From assembly GCF_002222655.1 (NCBI RefSeq), contig NZ_CP022423.1:2728001-2792000 (forward strand): 64,000 bases of DNA, given 5' to 3'. Within the stretch, counting starts at the first letter, position 1. Every line of letters begins with the position of its first letter. The translations under genes and the position numbers were made by a program. This stretch comes from Vitreoscilla filiformis (lineage in GTDB: Bacteria; Pseudomonadota; Gammaproteobacteria; Burkholderiales; Burkholderiaceae_C). The notes beneath the pieces are model-generated. The model was not told the DNA's origin. It worked only from the letters and a program-made list of their open reading frames with translations, and made no database searches. Positions 33,905-44,104 of the stretch are shown in pieces.

Positions 33905-34771
33905 ATGTTTGACCGCAACGAAACCCTGGAAGAAGCCCGCGCCCGCAATGTGCGCGATGCCCTGTTTGAAGACATCGGTCGCGCCGATTGGACGGGGCTG
34001 CTGGCGCCTGCCGACCGCCGCGTCAACGCCCGCGTGATCGTGCGCGAAGATGCGGTGCTGTGTGGCCGGGATTGGTTCGCCGATTGTCTGCTGGCGCTCG
34101 ACCCGACGGCCCAGATCACCTGGCACTACGCCGAAGGCGACCGCATGACGGCCAACACGCCGGTGTGCGATCTGCAAGCCGACGCCCGTGCGCTGCTCTC
34201 CGCCGAACGCCCGGCGCTGAACTTCCTGCAACTGCTCTCGGCCACGGCCAGCATCACCCGGGTGCATGCGGATGCGATTGCCGGCGCTTCGCCCAACCCG
34301 CGTGGTTGTGTGGTGCTGGACACGCGCAAGACGATCCCCGGCCTGCGCCAAGCGCAGAAATACGCGGTGCGCGTGGGCGGCGGAGCGAATCAACGCCTGG
34401 CGCTGTGGCATGGCATTCTCATCAAAGAAAACCACATCGCCGCTGCGGGGGGCATTGCGCAAGTGCTGAAGAACGCCGCCGAGCTGAACGCCGGGGTGGA
34501 CATTCAGATCGAGGTGGAAAGCATCGCCGAGCTGCAAGAAGCCCTGGCCGCTGGCGCCACCAGCGTGCTGCTGGACAACTTCAGCCTGGACATGATGCGC
34601 GAGGCCGTGGCCCTGACGGCGGGCCGCGCCCTGCTCGAAGCCTCGGGCGGCGTGACGCTGGCCGGCCTGCGGGACATCGCCGCCACCGGCGTGGATCGCA
34701 TCTCCATCGGCAAGCTCACCAAGGACGTGGTGGCCACCGATTATTCGATGCGCGTCCTCGGCCCGGTTTAA
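33905..34771 (+). CDS. nadC: Nicotinate-nucleotide pyrophosphorylase (carboxylating)
   Basis: A 288-residue quinolinate phosphoribosyltransferase giving nicotinate mononucleotide. Family blocks seen: [12 protein letters not shown] at the start, [18 protein letters not shown], the [29 protein letters not shown] active-site block and IKENHI, and the closing [29 protein letters not shown]. It is 16 bases after nadA with the ribosome site AGGAACACAGCG, so the genes are one operon. Its TAA and the nadB stop overlap in the four bases TTAA. Confidence 0.96.
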   Translation: MFDRNETLEEARARNVRDALFEDIGRADWTGLLAPADRRVNARVIVREDAVLCGRDWFADCLLALDPTAQITWHYAEGDRMTANTPVCDLQADARALLSAERPALNFLQLLSATASITRVHADAIAGASPNPRGCVVLDTRKTIPGLRQAQKYAVRVGGGANQRLALWHGILIKENHIAAAGGIAQVLKNAAELNAGVDIQIEVESIAELQEALAAGATSVLLDNFSLDMMREAVALTAGRALLEASGGVTLAGLRDIAATGVDRISIGKLTKDVVATDYSMRVLGPV

Positions 34772-36417
34772 GCGGGGCTGTGCGCGTAAGGCTGGCTCTT
34801 GGCCTTGCGCGTCAACACGGTGGGGAAACTCACCGGCAGGGTGTCGGGGAAGTCGCGGCTGTAGTGCAGGCCCCGGCTTTCATGGCGGCGCAGCGCCGAA
34901 CGCACGATGAGTTCGGCGCACACCACCAGGTTACGCAGCTCCAGCAAATCGCGGTTGACGCGGAAATGGGCGTAATACTCGTCGATTTCGTCGCTCAGCA
35001 GCTTGATGCGGTGCAGTGCCCGCTCCAGCCGGCGCGTGGTGCGCACGATGCCAACGTAGTTCCACATCAGCAGCCGCAGCTCGTCCCAGTTGTGCGCGAT
35101 CACCACTTGCTCGTCGGCGTTTTCCACCAAACTTTCATCCCAGGCCGGCAGGCGGCGCGGGTCACACAGCGGCACGCTGAGGATGGCCTCGGCGCAGGTG
35201 CGCCCGATCACCACGCATTCGAGCAGTGAATTGCTGGCCAAGCGGTTGGCGCCGTGCAAACCGGTGTAGGTCGCTTCGCCGACGGCGTAGAGGCCGGGCA
35301 AATCGGTGCGGCCTTCCAGGTCGGTGACGACGCCGCCGCAGGTGTAATGCGCCGCCGGCACCACCGGGATGGGTTGCTTGGCGATATCGATGCCCAAGGA
35401 CAGGCAACGTGCATAAATCGTCGGGAAGTGCTCTTTGAGGAAGGTTTCCCCGAGGTGCGACGCATCAAGCCAAACGTGGTCGATGCCGTGTTTCTTCATC
35501 TCAAAGTCGATGGCACGGGCGACGATGTCACGCGGGGCCAGTTCGGCGCGTTCGTCGTGGGCGGGCATGAAGCGGGTGCCGTCGGGCAGCTTCAGGTGTC
35601 CGCCTTCGCCGCGCAGCGCCTCGGTGATGAGGAAGGTGCGATCTTGCGGGTGATAGAGGCAGGTCGGATGGAACTGGATGAACTCCATGTTCGCCACCCG
35701 GCAGCCGGCGCGCCACGCCATGGCGATGCCGTCGCCCGTGGCGGTTTCCGGGTTGCTGGTGTAGCGGTACACCTTGCCCACGCCACCGGTGGCCAGCACC
35801 ACGGCTTGCGCGGGTTGGGTTTCGACCGTTTGGGTGTCGATGTTGAGCACATAGACGCCGTGGCAGCGCGGCTGCGGCGGCACTTTTTTCTTCAGATGGC
35901 GGTTGGTGATGAGATCCACCGCCATGCAGCGTTCGCGCAGCGTGATGTTCGGATGGGCGCGTGCCTGGGCGATCAGCGCATCGTGGATCGCTTTGCCGGT
36001 GGCATCCGCCGCGTGGGCGATGCGGCGCACGGCGTGGCCGCCTTCCCGCGTCAGGTGCAGGCCCAGCGGGCCGTCCGGGTCGGGCGAGAACGGCACGCCC
36101 TGGTTCACCAGCCACTCAATCGCTTGGGCGCTGTTTTGGGCGATGAAGCGGGCGGTTTCTTCGTCCACCAGGCCAGCGCCGGCATCCTGCGTGTCGCGCA
36201 CATGGGATTCGACGCTGTCATCCGACCCGAGCACGCCGACGATGCCGCCTTGCGCCCACGCCGTTGCGCCTTCGCCCAGCGACCGCTTGGCCAGCACCAC
36301 GACCGGCCGGCCTTGGCTGGCGGTGTGCAGGGCCACGGTCAGGCCCGCCAGGCCCGCCCCGATGATGACCACGGGCAGCGCGGCCCCCGCTTCAACGCTC
36401 GATGGTGTCTTGCTCAT
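34768..36417 (-). CDS. nadB: L-aspartate oxidase
   Basis: A 549-residue FAD enzyme making iminoaspartate for NadA. The Rossmann motif [14 protein letters not shown] (near residue 21), the FAD/active-site block [13 protein letters not shown], the HPTCLYHPQ segment and the [26 protein letters not shown] block near residue 400 are typical. The C-terminal three-helix domain is complete. It starts at ATG 36417; clpB, same strand, ends upstream with its own terminator. nadB and nadA-nadC converge, so the pathway is in one locus but two transcripts. Confidence 0.96.
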   Translation of the reverse strand: MSKTPSSVEAGAALPVVIIGAGLAGLTVALHTASQGRPVVVLAKRSLGEGATAWAQGGIVGVLGSDDSVESHVRDTQDAGAGLVDEETARFIAQNSAQAIEWLVNQGVPFSPDPDGPLGLHLTREGGHAVRRIAHAADATGKAIHDALIAQARAHPNITLRERCMAVDLITNRHLKKKVPPQPRCHGVYVLNIDTQTVETQPAQAVVLATGGVGKVYRYTSNPETATGDGIAMAWRAGCRVANMEFIQFHPTCLYHPQDRTFLITEALRGEGGHLKLPDGTRFMPAHDERAELAPRDIVARAIDFEMKKHGIDHVWLDASHLGETFLKEHFPTIYARCLSLGIDIAKQPIPVVPAAHYTCGGVVTDLEGRTDLPGLYAVGEATYTGLHGANRLASNSLLECVVIGRTCAEAILSVPLCDPRRLPAWDESLVENADEQVVIAHNWDELRLLMWNYVGIVRTTRRLERALHRIKLLSDEIDEYYAHFRVNRDLLELRNLVVCAELIVRSALRRHESRGLHYSRDFPDTLPVSFPTVLTRKAKSQPYAHSPA

Positions 36418-36470
36418 ACCCCAGCCGTCGCCCGGGGGCGACTTACATCATGAAAAAGGGAGGCGCATTG

Positions 36471-36496
36471 TAAAACCGCCCCCGGCATGGGGGCGG
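36471..36496 (-). terminator. Intrinsic terminator after clpB
   Basis: On the - strand CCGCCCCC, ATGCC, GGGGGCGG then TTTTA: an 8-bp GC stem with a short T run, 35 bases after the clpB stop. Confidence 0.72.
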
Positions 36497-36530
36497 CGGG
36501 TGTCATCGCGCTGTCATCCTGGCTGTGGCA

Positions 36531-39122
36531 TCAATGGACTTTGCGCTCGAACACAAACGCCTCGTCGCGCACGTCCACCGGGATCACATCCTTCGGCCCA
36601 AAGCGCCCGGACAGGATCAGTTTGGCCACCGGGTTTTCGATGCGCTGCTGGATGGCACGCTTCAATGGCCGCGCCCCGAACAGCGGATCGAAGCCCACCT
36701 TGGCGATTTCGGCCAGCGCTTCGTCGGAAACCTCCAGCTTCATCTCCATCTTGGCCAGCCGATTTTCCAGCCCCTTGAGCTGAATCCGGGCAATGGCGGC
36801 GATGTGCCGCTGATCCAGCGCATGGAACACCACGGTTTCGTCGATGCGGTTCAAAAACTCCGGGCGGAAGTGCTGTTTGACTTCGCCCCACACCGCGTCG
36901 CGCACATCGTCCACCGGCTGCCCGGCCATCGCCATGATGAGCTGCGAGCCGAGGTTGCTCGTCATCACGATCACGGTGTTTTTGAAGTCCACCGTGCGGC
37001 CTTGACCATCGGTGAGGCGGCCATCGTCCAGCACTTGCAGCAGCACGTTGAACACATCCGGGTGCGCTTTTTCCACTTCGTCCAGCAACAGCACGCTGTA
37101 GGGTTTGCGGCGCACGGCTTCGGTCAGGTAGCCGCCTTCGTCGTAGCCGACGTAGCCCGGCGGCGCGCCGATCAAGCGGCTCACGGAATGCTTTTCCATG
37201 AACTCGCTCATGTCGATGCGCACCATGTGCTCTTCGCTGTCGAACAGGAAACCGGCCAGCGCCTTGCACAACTCGGTTTTGCCCACGCCCGTCGGGCCGA
37301 GGAACAGGAAGGAACCCAGTGGCCGGTTCGGGTCGGACAGCCCGGCGCGGCTGCGGCGAATCGCATCCGCCACCGCCACGATGGCTTCGTCTTGCCCGAC
37401 CACGCGCTCGTGCAGTTTGGCCTCCATCTGCAAGAGTTTGTCGCGCTCGCCCTGCATCAGTTTGCTGACGGGAATGCCCGTGGCCCGCGCCACCACTTCG
37501 GCGATTTCCTCCGCGCCCACCAAAGTGCGCAGCAAACGCGGTGCCTTGCCTTGGGTGGCTTTACCGGCCTCGCGGGCTTGGGCGTCCTTGAGCTTGTGTT
37601 CCAGCTCAGGCAGGCGCCCGTATTGCAGCTCGGCCACTTTGTTCAGATCGCCCTTGCGCTTCAATTCCTCGATCTGGAACTTGATGCGCTCGATTTCTTC
37701 CTTCACCTGGGCGGAACCTTGGGCCTGGGCTTTTTCGGCCTTCCAAATCTCTTCCAGGTCGGCGTATTCGCGCTGGAGTTTGAGAATTTCTTCCTCAATC
37801 AGCGCCAAGCGTTTTTGCGAAGCCTCATCCTTCTCGCGCTTCACCGCCTCGCGCTCGATTTTGAGCTGAATCATGCGGCGGTCGAGTTTGTCCATGACCT
37901 CCGGCTTGGAGTCGATTTCGATCTTGATCTTGGCCGCCGCTTCATCGATCAGGTCGATGGCCTTGTCCGGCAAGAAGCGATCGGTGATGTAACGCTGGCT
38001 GAGTTCCGCCGCCGCGACGATGGCCGGGTCGGTGATCTCCACGCCGTGATGCACTTCGTACTTTTCCTGCAAACCGCGCAGGATGGCGATGGTGGCTTCC
38101 ACGCTCGGTTCGTCCACCAGCACTTTTTGGAAACGACGCTCCAACGCGGCGTCCTTTTCCACATATTTGCGGTACTCGTCCAGCGTGGTAGCGCCGATGC
38201 AGTGCAGCTCGCCACGCGCCAGGGCGGGCTTGAGCATGTTGCCGGCGTCGATGGCGCCCTCGGCCTTGCCAGCGCCCACCATGGTGTGGATTTCGTCGAT
38301 GAACAGGATGATGCGGCCTTCGTCCTGCGCCACCTCCTTCAACACGGCTTTCAGGCGTTCCTCGAACTCGCCCCGGAACTTGGCGCCGGCCAGCAGGCCC
38401 GCCATGTCCAGCACCAGCACTTTTTTATCGCGCAGGGTGTCCGGCACTTCACCGTTGACGATGCGTTGCGCCAGCCCTTCCACAATGGCTGTCTTGCCCA
38501 CGCCCGGTTCGCCGATCAGCACCGGGTTGTTTTTGCTGCGGCGTTGCAGCACTTGGATGGCACGGCGGATTTCGTCATCCCGCCCGATCACCGGGTCGAG
38601 CTTGCCTTGGCGGGCGCGTTCGGTCAGATCGAGGGTGAATTTTTTGAGCGCCTCGCGCTGGCCTTCGGCTTCAGCAGAATCGACGGCTTGGCCGCCGCGC
38701 ACGGCTTCGATGGCCGATTCCAGCGCTTTGCGCGTCAGGCCATGCCCGCGCACGATGCCGCCCAGATCGGTTTTGGCATCGGCCAGCGCCAGCAAGAACA
38801 TTTCGCTGGCGATGAAGGCGTCACCGCGCTTGGTGGCTTCTTTGTCGGCGGCTTGCAGCAGTTGCACCAAGTCCCGCCCGGCCTGGATTTGCCCGCCGCC
38901 TTGCACCTGCGGCAAGGCTTGGAGTGCGGTGTCCATGGCCGTTTTCAGGGCGGCGGTGTTGGCGCCGGCGCGATCCAGCAGGGCCTTGGGGCCGTCCGGC
39001 TGCGCCAGCATGGCGGCCAGCACATGGGCCGGCTCGATGTAGGGATGATCGCGCCCGAGCGCCAGGCTTTGGGCGTCGGCCAGGGCGTGTTGAAAAGCGG
39101 TGGTGAGCTTGTCGAGTCGCAT
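36531..39122 (-). CDS. clpB: ATP-dependent disaggregase ClpB
   Basis: An 863-residue Hsp100 disaggregase working with DnaK. It contains the N-terminal Clp repeats (about 1-150), NBD1 with Walker A GEPGVGKT (near 207) and Walker B ILFIDE, a long coiled-coil middle domain (about 410-525) rich in Glu, Lys and Arg, and NBD2 with GPTGVGKT (near 612) and [10 protein letters not shown]. The length is as expected. ATG 39122 has GGAGGA eight bases upstream. A sigma-32 type promoter lies in the 65-base gap after the flavin reductase gene. Confidence 0.97.
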   Translation of the reverse strand: MRLDKLTTAFQHALADAQSLALGRDHPYIEPAHVLAAMLAQPDGPKALLDRAGANTAALKTAMDTALQALPQVQGGGQIQAGRDLVQLLQAADKEATKRGDAFIASEMFLLALADAKTDLGGIVRGHGLTRKALESAIEAVRGGQAVDSAEAEGQREALKKFTLDLTERARQGKLDPVIGRDDEIRRAIQVLQRRSKNNPVLIGEPGVGKTAIVEGLAQRIVNGEVPDTLRDKKVLVLDMAGLLAGAKFRGEFEERLKAVLKEVAQDEGRIILFIDEIHTMVGAGKAEGAIDAGNMLKPALARGELHCIGATTLDEYRKYVEKDAALERRFQKVLVDEPSVEATIAILRGLQEKYEVHHGVEITDPAIVAAAELSQRYITDRFLPDKAIDLIDEAAAKIKIEIDSKPEVMDKLDRRMIQLKIEREAVKREKDEASQKRLALIEEEILKLQREYADLEEIWKAEKAQAQGSAQVKEEIERIKFQIEELKRKGDLNKVAELQYGRLPELEHKLKDAQAREAGKATQGKAPRLLRTLVGAEEIAEVVARATGIPVSKLMQGERDKLLQMEAKLHERVVGQDEAIVAVADAIRRSRAGLSDPNRPLGSFLFLGPTGVGKTELCKALAGFLFDSEEHMVRIDMSEFMEKHSVSRLIGAPPGYVGYDEGGYLTEAVRRKPYSVLLLDEVEKAHPDVFNVLLQVLDDGRLTDGQGRTVDFKNTVIVMTSNLGSQLIMAMAGQPVDDVRDAVWGEVKQHFRPEFLNRIDETVVFHALDQRHIAAIARIQLKGLENRLAKMEMKLEVSDEALAEIAKVGFDPLFGARPLKRAIQQRIENPVAKLILSGRFGPKDVIPVDVRDEAFVFERKVH

Positions 39123-39146
39123 GGATGAATCCTCCGTCTGCGGCTG

Positions 39147-39175
39147 ACATGGGGCGCTCACTCACCGATTTCAAG
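39147..39175 (-). promoter_or_regulatory. Sigma-32 (heat-shock) promoter of clpB
   Basis: On the - strand CTTGAAA (39175-39169), 14 bases and CCCCATGT (39154-39147) match the heat-shock consensus (CTTGAAA, 11-16 spacer, CCCCATnT) essentially perfectly. It starts about 25 bases before the clpB ATG. Seen in sequence; activity not tested. Confidence 0.85.
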
Positions 39176-39187
39176 CCCGTGCCCCCC

Positions 39188-39673
39188 TCAAAGTGCGGGG
39201 CCCAAACGCCGGTAAGCGCCGCCTTGGTAGAGCAGCGGCGCCACCGTGGCGTCTTGTGCGAAGTTCAGCACCTGGCCAATGAACAACACATGATCGCCCG
39301 CGTTCAACTGTTGGGTGGTGGCGCATTCGAACACCGCCACCGCGCCGGCCAGGACGGGGGCGCCGCCATGGCCGTCGTGCCAAGCGCCTTCGGCAAACCG
39401 ATCCGGCACCGGGCTGGCAAAGCGCTGGGATAGGCCGAGCTGGTCTTGCCCCAGCACGTTCACCGCAAAGTGCGTGGCCTGCTGAAAATCGGCCAAATGG
39501 GTGCTGGCGGTGCGCAGCGCCCACAGCACCAGCGGTGGATCCAGTGACAGCGAGTTGAACGAGTTGGCCGTCAACCCCAAGCGCTCGCCCTGGGCGTTGC
39601 GACAGGTGATGACGGTGACGCCGGTGGCGTAGCGCCCCAGCGCATGGCGCAGGGCTTTGGGATCCAGTTGCAT
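39188..39673 (-). CDS. Flavin reductase family protein (FMN-binding split barrel)
   Basis: A 161-residue flavin reductase-like protein, the small NAD(P)H:FMN/FAD oxidoreductase that often feeds two-component monooxygenases. Features: GRYATGVTVITC near residue 13, LTANSFNSLSLDPPLVLWAL flavin-binding block, HFAVNVLGQDQLGLSQRFA, and DHVLFIGQVL near the end. The ATG 39673 opens the family start MQLDPKALRHALG; an upstream TTG or ATG would overlap crcB's frame. It lies 2 bases after crcB on the same strand. No monooxygenase is adjacent. Confidence 0.9.
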   Translation of the reverse strand: MQLDPKALRHALGRYATGVTVITCRNAQGERLGLTANSFNSLSLDPPLVLWALRTASTHLADFQQATHFAVNVLGQDQLGLSQRFASPVPDRFAEGAWHDGHGGAPVLAGAVAVFECATTQQLNAGDHVLFIGQVLNFAQDATVAPLLYQGGAYRRLGPAL

Positions 39674-39675
39674 GT

Positions 39676-40071
39676 TCAAGTCCAAATCAGTCGGCCCAGC
39701 CACCAGCCCAGCGCGGCACAGGCCAGCGCGCCCAACAAGTGCGCCAAGCTGTGTACCAGCGCCAGCCCCGGCAAACCACGCAGCAGCAGCGACAGGGATT
39801 CCGCCGAAAACGCCGAAAACGTCGTCAAGCCCCCCAGCCCGCCGGTGATGAGCGCCAAGCGGCCCAGCTCGCTGGGGTGCTCTTCAAACCACACCACCAG
39901 CAAGCCGATGAGCAAGCCGCCCACACAATTCACCGCCAGCGTGCCAGCTGAAAAAGGCAGCGCCAAGGGATTGAGCCACAGCCCGATGCGCCAGCGCAGC
40001 ACCGACCCGACACCACCGCCCAGCGCCACGGCCAGGCCCAGCAGCCATGCCGGTTGAGCCACAGCACTCAT
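39676..40071 (-). CDS. crcB: Fluoride channel CrcB/Fluc
   Basis: A 131-residue four-helix membrane protein of the Fluc family exporting fluoride as a dual-topology dimer. The signatures GGGVGSVLRWRIG near the start, TLAVNCVGGLLIGLL, and GGLGGLTTFSAFS (near residue 78) are diagnostic. It overlaps moaE by 4 bases (stop/start) and is 2 bases before the flavin reductase gene. No fluoride riboswitch is recognisable upstream, in keeping with its position inside an operon. Confidence 0.95.
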   Translation of the reverse strand: MSAVAQPAWLLGLAVALGGGVGSVLRWRIGLWLNPLALPFSAGTLAVNCVGGLLIGLLVVWFEEHPSELGRLALITGGLGGLTTFSAFSAESLSLLLRGLPGLALVHSLAHLLGALACAALGWWLGRLIWT

Positions 40072-40559
40072 GGCGCCAACGCGCCAGCGTTGTTCGAAGC
40101 CAGTCCCCAGCGTGCCAACGCGGCGTCATCGCTGACGCGGGCGTCTACCCAGCGGGCGCCCTCGGGAGTGGTTTCCTTTTTCCAGAACGGGGCTTGCGTC
40201 TTCAGGTAGTCCATGAGGAACTCGCAGGCTTGGAAGGCCGCGCCTCGGTGGGCCGACGTCACCGCCACCAGCACGATTTGCTCACACGGCGCCAGCACGC
40301 CGACGCGGTGGATCACCCGAGTGGCGCGGATGTCAAACCGCGCCAAGGCGGCGTCGATCATGATTTCGATGGCTTTTTCCGTCATGCCGGGGTAGTGCTC
40401 CAGCTCCATGACGGACACGTCGCTGCCCTCGCTGCGGTCGCGCACCGTGCCGACGAAACTCACCACGGCGCCCACGCCCGCATCCTGGGCACGCAGGGCG
40501 GCCACTTCGGCGCCGAGGTCGAAATCGGCCTGTTGGATTCGCACGCGGGCGGTGGACAT
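40068..40559 (-). CDS. moaE: Molybdopterin synthase large subunit MoaE
   Basis: A 163-residue MoaE, which together with MoaD puts dithiolene sulfur into precursor Z. The start VRIQQADFDLGAEVAAL, then GAVVSFVGTVRD, LELEHYPGMTEKAI and the active-site block RAAFQACEFLMDYLKTQAPFWKKE with conserved Lys near residue 120 and 127 are typical. It is 4 bases after moaD and overlaps crcB by 4. MoaD, MoeA and MobB precede it in one run. Confidence 0.96.
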   Translation of the reverse strand: MSTARVRIQQADFDLGAEVAALRAQDAGVGAVVSFVGTVRDRSEGSDVSVMELEHYPGMTEKAIEIMIDAALARFDIRATRVIHRVGVLAPCEQIVLVAVTSAHRGAAFQACEFLMDYLKTQAPFWKKETTPEGARWVDARVSDDAALARWGLASNNAGALAP

Positions 40560-40563
40560 GGCA

Positions 40564-40824
40564 TCAGCCTCCGGTCACGGGGGGGAAGAAGGCGAGTTCG
40601 TCGCCGTCCTTCAGCGCGGCGGTGTCGTCGCACAGGGTTTGGTTGAGGGCGGCGCGCAGGGCGCGGCCCGGCGCCAGGGCGCTGGCGAACGGCTCCCCCT
40701 GCGCCAGCAAGGCGGCACGGGCGCTGCCCACAGTGGCGCCGGCAGGCAGCGTCAGCGCGTGCTGCGGCCCCAAGGCTTCACGCAGGGAGGCGAAAAAGCG
40801 CAATTGGATGTTCATCACCTTCAT
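40564..40824 (-). CDS. moaD: Molybdopterin synthase sulfur carrier MoaD
   Basis: An 86-residue ubiquitin-fold sulfur carrier ending in the diglycine tail required for thiocarboxylation (AFFPPVTGG). It begins MKVMNIQLRFFASLREALG; an alternative Met at position 4 would be the usual start of the beta-grasp fold. It lies 10 bases after moeA and 4 before moaE, so all are co-transcribed. Confidence 0.94.
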   Translation of the reverse strand: MKVMNIQLRFFASLREALGPQHALTLPAGATVGSARAALLAQGEPFASALAPGRALRAALNQTLCDDTAALKDGDELAFFPPVTGG

Positions 40825-40834
40825 CGTCCGGTAC

Positions 40835-42094
40835 TCAGGCCATCAAGGCGTGGAAGGGCAGGAAACGCACCACGTCGCCCGCTGCGATGGTGGCGCCGGC
40901 AGGGTGGTCGATCAGCCCATCGGCCCACACGGCGGACGTGAGCACGCCCGAGCTTTGGTTCGGGAACAGGCTCAAGCGACCCTCCGGGGTGAGGCGGGCG
41001 CGCAGGAACTCGCGGCGCTTGTCGGTGCGCGGCAGATCAAACGCGGCCACCAGCGGCACGGCCACCGGCAGCGCGCCGGACGCACCTTGCAGCACGCGCA
41101 GCACCGGCGCCACCGTCAACAAGAACGTGACGAAACTGGACACCGGGTTGCCCGGCAGCCCCATGAGCAGCGCCTCGCCCGCCGCGCCGCTGCGCGTGAT
41201 GGCGCCCACCGCCAGCGGCTTGCCCGGCTTGCAGGACAACTGCCACAACTCGATGCGCCCCTCGGCCTGGGCGGCGGGGCGCAGGTGATCCTCCTCGCCG
41301 ACGGACACCCCCCCCGAAGTCAAGATCAGATCGTGCTCATCGGCAGCCGATTTGAGGGCGGCGCGGGTGGCGGCGAGGTTGTCCGGCACGATGCCCAAGT
41401 CGCTCACCTCACAGCCCAGCGTGTGCAACAGGCCGAGCAAGGTGTAGCGGTTGGAGTTGTAAATGCCGCCCGGTTTGAGCGGCTCGCCCGGCATCACCAG
41501 CTCGTCGCCGGTGGAAAACAGCGCCACACGCGGGCGGCGCACCACCGTCACCCGCGCCGCACCGAGGGTGGCGGCCAGGCCCAGCGCTTGCGGCGTCAAG
41601 CGCGTGCCGGCGGCCAGGGCCACGGCGCCGGTGGTCACATCCTCGCCCCGGCGGCGCACCCATTGGCCGGCCTGCGGCACGGTGTTGACGCGCACCGCGC
41701 CCGGCAGCGCTTCGCACTGCTCTTGCATCACCACGGCGTCGGCGCCGGGCGGCACCTGGGCGCCGGTGAAGATGCGCGCCGCCGTGCCCACTGCCAGCGG
41801 TTGGCCCACCACACCTGCCGGAATGCGTTGCGACACCGGCAGCACCGTGCCCACCGCCGCCACATCGGCGGCGCGCAGGGCGTAGCCGTCCATGGCAGTG
41901 TTGTCGGCTGGCGGCACGTCCAGCGGCGACACCAGCGCCTGCGCCAGCACACGCCCCAGCGCGGCGTAGGTCGGCAGCACTTCGGTTTCGGTGAGGCGAC
42001 GTTCAGCCGCCAGGGCGGTGAGGCGGGCCAGTGCCTCGTCCAAAGGCAAGAGCGGCTGCGGGGCGCGGGGCGCCGGCGCGGTCGGGTCGGCCAT
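40835..42094 (-). CDS. moeA: Molybdopterin molybdenumtransferase MoeA
   Basis: A 419-residue MoeA inserting molybdate into adenylated molybdopterin. Recognised blocks: PLDVPPADNTAMDGYALRA (near 60), RIFTGAQVPPGADAVVMQE, the GDELV loop and ILTSGGVSVGEEDHL in the MogA-like domain, and MGLPGNPVSSFVTF near 310. ATG 42094 opens MADPTAPAP; the upstream frame lies in the mobB end and is not gene-like. It sits 11 bases after mobB. Confidence 0.95.
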   Translation of the reverse strand: MADPTAPAPRAPQPLLPLDEALARLTALAAERRLTETEVLPTYAALGRVLAQALVSPLDVPPADNTAMDGYALRAADVAAVGTVLPVSQRIPAGVVGQPLAVGTAARIFTGAQVPPGADAVVMQEQCEALPGAVRVNTVPQAGQWVRRRGEDVTTGAVALAAGTRLTPQALGLAATLGAARVTVVRRPRVALFSTGDELVMPGEPLKPGGIYNSNRYTLLGLLHTLGCEVSDLGIVPDNLAATRAALKSAADEHDLILTSGGVSVGEEDHLRPAAQAEGRIELWQLSCKPGKPLAVGAITRSGAAGEALLMGLPGNPVSSFVTFLLTVAPVLRVLQGASGALPVAVPLVAAFDLPRTDKRREFLRARLTPEGRLSLFPNQSSGVLTSAVWADGLIDHPAGATIAAGDVVRFLPFHALMA

Positions 42095-42105
42095 CGGGGT
42101 CTCCT

Positions 42106-42636
42106 TCAGCCTCTCTGGGGAGGCGTGTAGTCGTGCTGCGCGCTGCGGGCCAACAAAAAAGCCACCAGCGCAGCCGGGTCGTTCATGTTGAGCACGGGGA
42201 TGTGCGGCGGCACGGGCAAGCGTGCCGGGTCGTCCGTGGCGATGGCGATGACACGCGCATCGTCCGGGTACAGCACCGGCCGGCCCACACCCTCGCGCCA
42301 GACTTCGATTTTGGGCAGATCGGCATGGCGAAACCCTTCGACGAAGGCCCAATCGCACGCCGCCAGCTCGGCCAGCAGGCCGTGCGGTTCGATGCTTTGC
42401 TCGTCGTCGTAGGTGCGCACCTTGGCCAGGCGATGGCCGTTGGCGATCACCACTTCAAACGCGCCGGCCTCACGGTGGCGAAAGCTGTCTTTGCCGCTGT
42501 GGTCGATGTCGAAGTTTTTGTGCGTGTGCTTGACCACCGAGACACGCAGCCCCGTTGCCTTCAAGCCGGCGATGACACCGGCCATCAGCGTGGTCTTGCC
42601 GGCGCCCGAAGCGCCGCAGAAACCCACCACTTTCAT
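42106..42636 (-). CDS. mobB: Molybdopterin-guanine dinucleotide biosynthesis adapter MobB
   Basis: A 176-residue P-loop GTPase-like adapter. Walker A GASGAGKTT lies at 8-16, and the family block SVVKHTHKNFDIDHSGKDSFRHREAGA follows near residue 33. A later DWAFVEGFRH segment and a PALVAFLLA end are typical. It is 17 bases after thrC on the same strand and 11 before moeA. MobA is not in the window. Confidence 0.95.
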   Translation of the reverse strand: MKVVGFCGASGAGKTTLMAGVIAGLKATGLRVSVVKHTHKNFDIDHSGKDSFRHREAGAFEVVIANGHRLAKVRTYDDEQSIEPHGLLAELAACDWAFVEGFRHADLPKIEVWREGVGRPVLYPDDARVIAIATDDPARLPVPPHIPVLNMNDPAALVAFLLARSAQHDYTPPQRG

Positions 42637-42653
42637 CGTGTGAACCTGGGCGC

Positions 42654-44078
42654 TCAGGCGCAGTGCTGTTCGATGAAAGCCTTCACCCGCGCCGTTTCCG
42701 GCTTGATGACGGTGAACCGCTTGGGCAGCGCCTCAATGCCTTCGAGCTTGGCCGGGCGCGACGGCTCCACGCCCACGGCTTCGCGGATGGTTTCGGCGAA
42801 CTTGGCCGGCAAGGCGGTTTCCAGCACGATCATCGGCACGCCGGCTTCGACGTGCTCGGCGGCCACCTTCACACCATCGGCGGTGTGGGTGTCGATCAGC
42901 GAGCCGAAGCGTTCCCAGGTGCTGCGGATGGTGGCCAAACGGTCGGCGTGTGAGCTGCTGCCGGATTGGAAGCCGTAACCCGCCATCGCCACACGCTCTT
43001 CGTCCGTGATGGTGAAGGCACCGGATTGGCTGAGGGCATCGCCGAACAGCGCCTTGGTGCGGGCGCCGTCGCGGCCCACTAAGTCATAGATGAAACGCTC
43101 GAAGTTGCTCGCCTTGGAGATGTCCATCGACGGGCTGGAGGTTTCGTAGGTGTCGGCGCTGCCGCGCACGCGGTAGGTGCCGGTGCGGAAGAACTCATCC
43201 AGCACGTCGTTTTCGTTCGTGGCCACCACCAGATGCGCCACCGGCAGGCCCATCATGCGCGCCACATGGCCGGCGCAGACGTTGCCGAAGTTGCCCGACG
43301 GCACGGTGAAACTCACGCGCTCGGTGTTGTGCTTGGTGACTTGGAAGTAGCCCGCGAAGTAGTACACCACCTGCGCCAGCAGCCGCGCCCAGTTGATGGA
43401 GTTGACGGTGCCGATCTTGTATTGGCGCTTGAAGGCCAAGTCGTTCGACACGGCCTTGACGATGTCTTGCGCATCGTCGAACACGCCTTCCACCGACAGG
43501 TTGTGGATGTTGGCGTCTTGCAGGCTGTACATCTGCGCCTGTTGGAACGGGCTCATGCGGCCATAAGGGCTCAACATGAAGACGCGCACGCCCTTTTTGC
43601 CACGCATGGCGTATTCGGCGGCGCTGCCGGTGTCGCCCGAGGTAGCGCCCAGGATGTTCAACTCTTCGCCCCGGCGGCCCAGTTCGTATTCGAACAGGTT
43701 GCCCAGCAGTTGCATCGCCATGTCCTTGAAGGCCAGCGTCGGGCCGTTGGACAGGGCTTCGATGTGCAAGCCCGAAGGCTGACCGTTCTCGACCAGCGCA
43801 CGCACCGGCACGATGGCTTCGGTGCCAAACACCTCGGCGGTGTAGGTTTTGCTCACCAGCGCCTTCAGGTCGGCGGCGGGAATGTCGTCGATGAACAGGC
43901 TGAGGATTTCGTAGGCCAGCTCGGCATACGACAGGCCACGCCAGCGGGTCAGCGTGGCGTCGTCAATTTTCGGATAGCTCACCGGCAGGTACAGGCCGCC
44001 ATCGGGTGCCAGACCTTCGAGCAGGATTTCACAAAAAGCGCGGGGGGTGGCGTCGCCACGGGTGCTGATGTACTTCAC
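42654..44078 (-). CDS. thrC: Threonine synthase
   Basis: A 474-residue PLP enzyme making threonine from O-phosphohomoserine. The KYISTRGDATPRAFCEILLEGLAPDGGLYLP opening is diagnostic; the PLP lysine lies in NGPTLAFKDMAMQ (near residue 115), and GATSGDTGSAAEYAMRGK binds phosphate. The GTG at 44078 is chosen because it begins the family N-terminus; upstream codons fall in the cassette's 3' end. In relatives thrC follows hom directly, but here a three-gene cassette lies between, and thrC starts only 26 bases after its last stop. Confidence 0.95.
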   Translation of the reverse strand: MKYISTRGDATPRAFCEILLEGLAPDGGLYLPVSYPKIDDATLTRWRGLSYAELAYEILSLFIDDIPAADLKALVSKTYTAEVFGTEAIVPVRALVENGQPSGLHIEALSNGPTLAFKDMAMQLLGNLFEYELGRRGEELNILGATSGDTGSAAEYAMRGKKGVRVFMLSPYGRMSPFQQAQMYSLQDANIHNLSVEGVFDDAQDIVKAVSNDLAFKRQYKIGTVNSINWARLLAQVVYYFAGYFQVTKHNTERVSFTVPSGNFGNVCAGHVARMMGLPVAHLVVATNENDVLDEFFRTGTYRVRGSADTYETSSPSMDISKASNFERFIYDLVGRDGARTKALFGDALSQSGAFTITDEERVAMAGYGFQSGSSSHADRLATIRSTWERFGSLIDTHTADGVKVAAEHVEAGVPMIVLETALPAKFAETIREAVGVEPSRPAKLEGIEALPKRFTVIKPETARVKAFIEQHCA

Positions 44079-44104
44079 GGTGAAGGGCGCAGTGCTAAGG
44101 CGGT

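Noticed and set aside
34768..34771. nadC and nadB stop overlap (TTAA)
   Set aside because: Four-base convergent overlap is ordinary in compact genomes.
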